Part shown: piece after piece, positions 59,963-64,000 of the stretch
How positions within the stretch are numbered: position 1 is the first letter of the stretch
How the letters are laid out: each line of letters starts with the position of its first letter
NCBI RefSeq assembly: GCF_030817655.1
Contig: NZ_JAUSZM010000003.1
Span: 6,386,001 to 6,450,000 of the forward strand
Length of the DNA stretch: 64,000 nt
Direction of reading: 5' to 3'
From: Streptomyces sp. V4I2
Lineage (GTDB): Bacteria > Actinomycetota > Actinomycetes > Streptomycetales > Streptomycetaceae
Translations under genes and position numbers: made by a program
Notes under the pieces: generated by a model
The model's database searches: none
What the model was told of the DNA's origin: nothing
Seen by the model: only the letters and a program-made list of their open reading frames with translations

Positions 59963-62406
59963 CTCAGCACCACCGAACCGCCGTTGTTGTACACCAGGTC
60001 CTTCTTCTTCTCCACGAGCGCCCGTGGGAACTCGTACGTGATCCGGTCGCCGCGATAGAAGATGGACACCCGTCCGGTCTTCGCGGGCGTCGTGCCCAGC
60101 AGCAGGTACGCCTCCTTGTCCAGCCACACCGGGGTGCCGACGTCGGCGGCGTCCGACGCCATGTACGGCTTCAGCCGGGTGTACGAGAAGGTGTCCATCT
60201 GGATGGGCGTCGCGTCCTTGCGCGCGCGCTTCCAGGCGTCGAGCCACAGCGCGGCCTGTACCTCCTGCGTCTGCGTGTAGTAGATGTCGTAGTAGTTGCC
60301 GCTGTTGGACAGCTGGATCTGCGCCGGGTAGCCGCCGAGCAGCTTCGGCATGACGCCCACGAGGTTCAGCAGCAGGCAGAACGTCAGCACCGCGCTGAAG
60401 ACCTCCTTGCGGCGTGCCCAGCGAAGCACCCACAGGGTGCCGGCGGCCAGGAACGGGGCGAAGAAGAACAGTCCCTGCTGGAACGCCCGCAGCACGCCGT
60501 AGTCCACGGACAGTTGCGGTACGAGGGTGAACAGCGCGACCGTGCTCAGGGCGGCACAGGCCATGGTCGTCTGGTCCCGGACGGCGCGGAACGCCGAGAC
60601 GCGCGCCCTGAGCACCACCCAGATGCCGAGCAGGGTCATCAACTGGAAGAAGTAGGCGACCGCGCCCCGCACCGCGCCGTTCAACGACGGCACCGGAACG
60701 CCCACGGCGTCCAGGATCCGGCCGAGCGGGGTGAGCGGCATGTCCGCGGTGGACACGGCCCTCCAGTCGATGCCGTCGAGCTCCTTCTGCGTCAGCAGCA
60801 GGTCCGCGCGCTCCTTCGAGGACTCGGCCTCCGACTCCTTCACGAACTTGTCCAGGCGCTGCTGCGGCGACAGCTGCTCGCCCCCGAACAGGCTGTAGCC
60901 GGTGTCGGAGGAACCGGCCTGGCCCTTCTTGGGCGACACCAGATCGGAGACCGCCTGCGCCACCGTCGTGTGCAACTGGCCGCCGGTGTGCGTGACCGGA
61001 CCCGCCCAGACCAGCGCGGCCACCGCCGGCACGAGCACCATCCACCACCGGAGGAAGCTCAGCATGCGGTCCTCGCGCCGTCTGCGGCGGAACCGGTCCC
61101 GGCCCCGGCGCGACACCAGCCGCCACACCTTGTCGTAACCGAGCGCGAGCGTCAGCGTCCCGATCACCACGTAGGCGGTCGAGTAGTGCGAGAGAACCAC
61201 GCCGACCATCAGCACCACGAACAGCACGCGCCGGGCCGTCCGCGGGCCCCGGCTGTCGGTGAGCACCACGATCGCGCCGCCCAGCAGGACGAAGGCGATC
61301 GCCTGCCGGCCGAGGAACACCATGTCCGTCAGGAAGGTCGGGAAGGCGACGAAGAAGACCGCCGCGAGCAGCGCCACGGAGCGCGGGGCCACGTTCCGCA
61401 CGGAGCGGAACAGCATGACCGGAGTGAGGGCGAACAGCGCCGGGATGATCGCCTTGAAGATGTAGATGTCGTCGATGCCGGTCAGCTGACGGATGCTCAC
61501 CGGAAGCAGGGTGATGCTCAGACAGGCGTTGTAGGCGTGTCGGTACGTCGACACGTCCCAGTACTCGCCGCCCAGCGCCATCCGGTAGAACAGGTACTCG
61601 GTCTGGACGTCGTGCCCGGTGATGAACCAGCCGCGCAACGAGGCCAGGAGCAGCAGCGCGAGCGCCGCCGTGTACAGCCCCGTCTCCAGAGCGGTCACGT
61701 GGTACTTGCGTCGCCTGACGGTCAGCAGCAACAGCAGCAGGCCGCCCAGCACACTCGCGACGATGCTGACCGCCCCGCCGTATCCGTTGTTCAGGCGGAT
61801 CGTTCCGGCGACCGCGCACAGCAAGGTGACGGCCCCCGCGGCGGTCGCCATGCCAAGCCCGGGGGTGGCGCGGGCGAGCGCCCACAGCCGCGTCGGCCCG
61901 GTGGGCTCGTACGGCGCGTACCGCCGGCGGCACCACCACAGGACGCCGATGCCCAGCACAGTGGCCGCTGTCAGGTACCCGCGGGTCAGCGGCCGGTCCA
62001 CGCCCACCAGGGGCAGCACCGTGTTGACCAGCAGTGCCAGCAGCATGTCCCCGATGATGACCAGGCCGACCGAGACCAGCGTGCGGCCGCTGCCCGTCGG
62101 CACGATCCGCCCGGCGAGCGGACGCCACAGCTGCAGCGGGGCGCCGAAGAGCAGATACAGCCCGGCCGCGAGACGTACCAGCGAGGGCGTGACGGGCATG
62201 AGCACCGCGAGGGTGCAGAGCGCGGAGGCGATCAGCACGGCGGTGTCCGGCACCGCGGACCGCTTGGTTTTGCGGCGGCGGTCGGTGCGCGTGCCGGTTC
62301 CTGTGTCGCTCCCTGTGTCGCTCCCTGTGTCGCTTTCCGTCCGGTGCTGCCGGTCGTGCGTCACGGTGGTCAGCGCAAGGGTGTTGTCGTCCGTCTCGAG
62401 CGTCAT
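59959..62406 (-). CDS. Large multi-pass membrane protein (DUF2206-like, possible GT-C/polymerase)
   Basis: An 815-aa integral membrane protein. A ~50-residue hydrophilic N-terminus with a TGSDTGSDTGTGT repeat precedes roughly 14-16 membrane helices in two blocks, about residues 50-480 and 590-710. An extracytoplasmic loop (about 480-590) and a soluble C-terminal ~100 residues (LSNSGNYYDIYYTQTQEVQAALWLDAWKRARKDATPIQ..., ending NNGGSVVLR) follow. The motif VVLSHYSTAYVVIG and GWFITGHDVQTEYLFYRMAL with the acidic GHD resemble GT-C fold proteins and DUF2206. It is probably a lipid-linked glycosyltransferase or polymerase; this is inference. Coupled at both ends by overlapping stop/start codons. 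Confidence 0.7.
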   Translation of the reverse strand: MTLETDDNTLALTTVTHDRQHRTESDTGSDTGSDTGTGTRTDRRRKTKRSAVPDTAVLIASALCTLAVLMPVTPSLVRLAAGLYLLFGAPLQLWRPLAGRIVPTGSGRTLVSVGLVIIGDMLLALLVNTVLPLVGVDRPLTRGYLTAATVLGIGVLWWCRRRYAPYEPTGPTRLWALARATPGLGMATAAGAVTLLCAVAGTIRLNNGYGGAVSIVASVLGGLLLLLLTVRRRKYHVTALETGLYTAALALLLLASLRGWFITGHDVQTEYLFYRMALGGEYWDVSTYRHAYNACLSITLLPVSIRQLTGIDDIYIFKAIIPALFALTPVMLFRSVRNVAPRSVALLAAVFFVAFPTFLTDMVFLGRQAIAFVLLGGAIVVLTDSRGPRTARRVLFVVLMVGVVLSHYSTAYVVIGTLTLALGYDKVWRLVSRRGRDRFRRRRREDRMLSFLRWWMVLVPAVAALVWAGPVTHTGGQLHTTVAQAVSDLVSPKKGQAGSSDTGYSLFGGEQLSPQQRLDKFVKESEAESSKERADLLLTQKELDGIDWRAVSTADMPLTPLGRILDAVGVPVPSLNGAVRGAVAYFFQLMTLLGIWVVLRARVSAFRAVRDQTTMACAALSTVALFTLVPQLSVDYGVLRAFQQGLFFFAPFLAAGTLWVLRWARRKEVFSAVLTFCLLLNLVGVMPKLLGGYPAQIQLSNSGNYYDIYYTQTQEVQAALWLDAWKRARKDATPIQMDTFSYTRLKPYMASDAADVGTPVWLDKEAYLLLGTTPAKTGRVSIFYRGDRITYEFPRALVEKKKDLVYNNGGSVVLR

Positions 62407-63524
62407 GCCAACGCCTCGTTGTAGACGCGCTCGACGCGCTCGGCCACCCGGGACCACGACAGCCCCGCCGCGGTGCGGGCGCTGCGCTCGGCCAGGCTCC
62501 GCCACAGGTCCGCGTCGGCGGCCAGCTCGTCGATCCGCCGGGCCAGCGCGGCCGGGGCGGGCGCCGCGAGCAGCCCGGTGCCGTCGACCAGTTCACGGTT
62601 GCCGGGCACATCGGTGGCGATGACGGGAAGCCCCGAGGCCATCGCCTCCAGCAGCACGAGAGGCATCCCCTCCTTGTCGGAGGGCAGCACGAAGGCATCG
62701 CTGTCCGCGTACGCCTTCACCAGGTCGTCCCCGTACAGCGCACCCACGAACTCGACGTTCCGCAGCCCGAGCCGGGCCGCCTGTGCCATGAGCGGCTCGC
62801 GCAGTTCGCCGTCGCCGACGATCCGCAGCCGTACGTCCTCCTGGACCTGGGCCATCGCGTCCAGCAGCCGGGCCACGTTCTTCTGGATCTGCAGACGTCC
62901 GACGAAGAGCAGGCGCAGCGGCCGGGCCGGAGCGGGCCGGGGCGGCAGGAAGTACGCGTCCGACACGCCGTTCGGCACGATGTGCAGCCGCTGCCGGGAC
63001 ACCCCGTACCGCTCGACCAGGAACTCCGCCATCTCCTCGGTGAGCGCGACCACTGCGACGGCCCGGCGCAGCACCCGGCCCAGGAAGTGCTGCTTGTACC
63101 AGGGCAGCAGCCGCCCCAGCGGGCCGCTGGCGTCCACGTCGAGATGGAAGTGGGCGACATACGGAACCTGCCGCAGCGCGGCGACCGCGGAGACGAGTTC
63201 GGGGACGAGGGCGTGCGCGATGTGCAGATGTACGACGTCCCCGGGCCGCGCCTTGGCGAGTTGGACGGGCAGCAGCGCCGAGATGGCGGTGTTGGCCACC
63301 TCCACGGCGGGCAGCCGGTGCACGTGCACGCCGTCCTCGACACTGTGCCGCGGCAGGCCTGACGTCCGCAGTCCCGTGGTCACCACGTGCACTTCGTGCC
63401 GGTGCGCCAGCTCCTGGGACAGCTGCGCCACCACCCGCTCGAGCCCGCCGAGGGCCGGCGGGTAGTAGGGGGTGACCTGAATGACTCTGCGCCCCATGAG
63501 GCCCGCCTCTGTCTCCGCGCTCAT
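62403..63524 (-). CDS. GT-B glycosyltransferase, family 4
   Basis: A 373-aa enzyme opening GRRVIQVTPYYPPALGGLERVVAQLSQEL. The donor domain has LRLLFVGRLQIQKNVARLLDAMAQV, VRLRIVGDGELREPLM and PSDKEGMPLVLLEAMASGLPVIATDVPGNRELV with the conserved Glu pair. ATG 63524 is preferred because it overlaps the stop of the preceding gene (ATGA); ATG 63497 is an internal alternative. Part of the leftward glycan operon. Confidence 0.88.
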   Translation of the reverse strand: MSAETEAGLMGRRVIQVTPYYPPALGGLERVVAQLSQELAHRHEVHVVTTGLRTSGLPRHSVEDGVHVHRLPAVEVANTAISALLPVQLAKARPGDVVHLHIAHALVPELVSAVAALRQVPYVAHFHLDVDASGPLGRLLPWYKQHFLGRVLRRAVAVVALTEEMAEFLVERYGVSRQRLHIVPNGVSDAYFLPPRPAPARPLRLLFVGRLQIQKNVARLLDAMAQVQEDVRLRIVGDGELREPLMAQAARLGLRNVEFVGALYGDDLVKAYADSDAFVLPSDKEGMPLVLLEAMASGLPVIATDVPGNRELVDGTGLLAAPAPAALARRIDELAADADLWRSLAERSARTAAGLSWSRVAERVERVYNEALA

Positions 63525-63982
63525 CCGGTGGTCTCCAGATGACCGACTACGTACTCGGACCGGCCCGCCACCGAGACGCGCAGCGCGTCGGCGTCCTCGC
63601 CCTTCGGCAGGTCCACGTCCATGTTCACGACGCTTGCCTTCCCGTCGACGGCACGCACGGTGGCCCACCCGGTGGCCAGGGGCTCACCGTCCCGGTCCGC
63701 TTCGGCCTTCAGTACGAAGGTGTCCGTCCCGGGCCGGGGTGCTCCCGCGGCCCGCTCCTTCGCCGACGGCCCCGTGGACCGCACGCCGCCGTGTGGAGTG
63801 AAGGCGACCTGGGCCTTGACCCGGTCGCCCACATAGGACGGCAACTCGATGAAGTACAGCTCCAGATAAGGGCGGTCCTGGCGGGTGAAGGACTTCGTCA
63901 GTTCCGTGCGGACCGCCGGTGTGGACCAGGCGACGACCACCGCGGCGACCACCGCGACGGCCACCAGGACACGCCGGATCAC
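63521..63982 (-). CDS. Membrane-anchored protein of unknown function, 5' end uncertain
   Basis: At least 153 aa. It starts in this window at GTG 63982 (MIRRVLVAVAVVAAVVVAWS), giving one N-terminal membrane anchor or signal, followed by a beta-rich extracytoplasmic domain (YLELYFIELPSYVGDRVKAQVAFTPHGG, GTDTFVLKAEADRDGEPLATGWATVRAVDGKASVVNMDVDLPKGEDADALRVSVAG). No ribosome site precedes the GTG, so the gene may begin beyond the window. First visible gene of the leftward glycan operon. The family is not recognised. Confidence 0.6.
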   Translation of the reverse strand: MIRRVLVAVAVVAAVVVAWSTPAVRTELTKSFTRQDRPYLELYFIELPSYVGDRVKAQVAFTPHGGVRSTGPSAKERAAGAPRPGTDTFVLKAEADRDGEPLATGWATVRAVDGKASVVNMDVDLPKGEDADALRVSVAGRSEYVVGHLETTG

Positions 63983-64000
63983 AGGGCCGCGCCCGCCGAC

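Overview
The window is a high-GC actinobacterial chromosome segment, almost certainly Streptomyces. The evidence is GC-rich third codon positions with GTG/TTG starts, an RpoB of exactly 1161 aa from a TTG start, a DUF5753/DUF397/HATPase regulatory trio, a WhiB-family protein, and the gene order tRNA-Trp - secE - nusG - rplK - rplA - rplJ - rplL - rpoB - rpoC.

Layout. (1) 1-9.1 kb holds housekeeping and accessory genes: a barstar-like protein cut by the window edge, an amino-acid permease, a GlsB-type membrane protein, YajQ, tRNA-Tyr, an MFS exporter fused to carboxypeptidase-regulatory-like domains, an NmrA/SnoaL pair and a cytosine-deaminase-like amidohydrolase that lacks metal ligands. (2) 9.2-17.3 kb holds tRNA-Thr, tRNA-Met, rpmG, a HadA/HadB-like dehydratase pair, a TetR regulator and DHA2 exporter that share an operator, murB, adenosine deaminase, aspartate aminotransferase and tRNA-Trp. 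(3) 17.4-30.7 kb is the transcription/translation core secE-nusG-rplKA-(two lipoproteins)-rplJL-rpoBC. rplL carries an apparent one-base frameshift.

(4) 30.8-52.3 kb lies just after rpoC, where rpsL-rpsG-fusA-tuf are normally expected soon afterwards. It is a complete non-contractile phage tail and lysis module with no capsid, portal, terminase, integrase or replication genes. In transcription order (right to left) it has an XRE regulator, tail terminator, tail tube, G/GT tail-assembly chaperone with a GGGGGAA -1 slippery site, three consecutive tape-measure-like proteins, distal tail protein, three paralogous fibre or receptor-binding candidates, a Gp37-like tail protein, two small tail-tip proteins, an amidase endolysin, a holin and an XhlA-like protein. 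About 5 kb of unrelated genes sits between the chaperone and the tape measures: a DUF3592 family, the XRE/DUF397/HATPase trio, and a pair of small unknowns, one with an SOS-box-like palindrome. A diverging regulatory arm encodes a WhiB-like protein, a GGSPSP-repeat protein with a Cys-rich tail, and a small helix-turn-helix protein. Three near-identical 18-bp palindromes, each just upstream of a -10-like hexamer, precede the tail operon, the XRE gene and the WhiB gene. I read the whole as a domesticated, regulated, siphovirus-derived tailocin-like (F-type) particle locus. This is inference from gene content.

(5) 52.6-64 kb is a glycan/exopolysaccharide cluster made of two converging operons. 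One has GT2, a secreted clan-A glycoside hydrolase, a Wzx-like flippase and two GT4 enzymes. The other has a membrane-anchored protein, GT4, a large multi-pass membrane protein and GT4. They meet at a strong bidirectional terminator. rpsL is not reached before the window ends.
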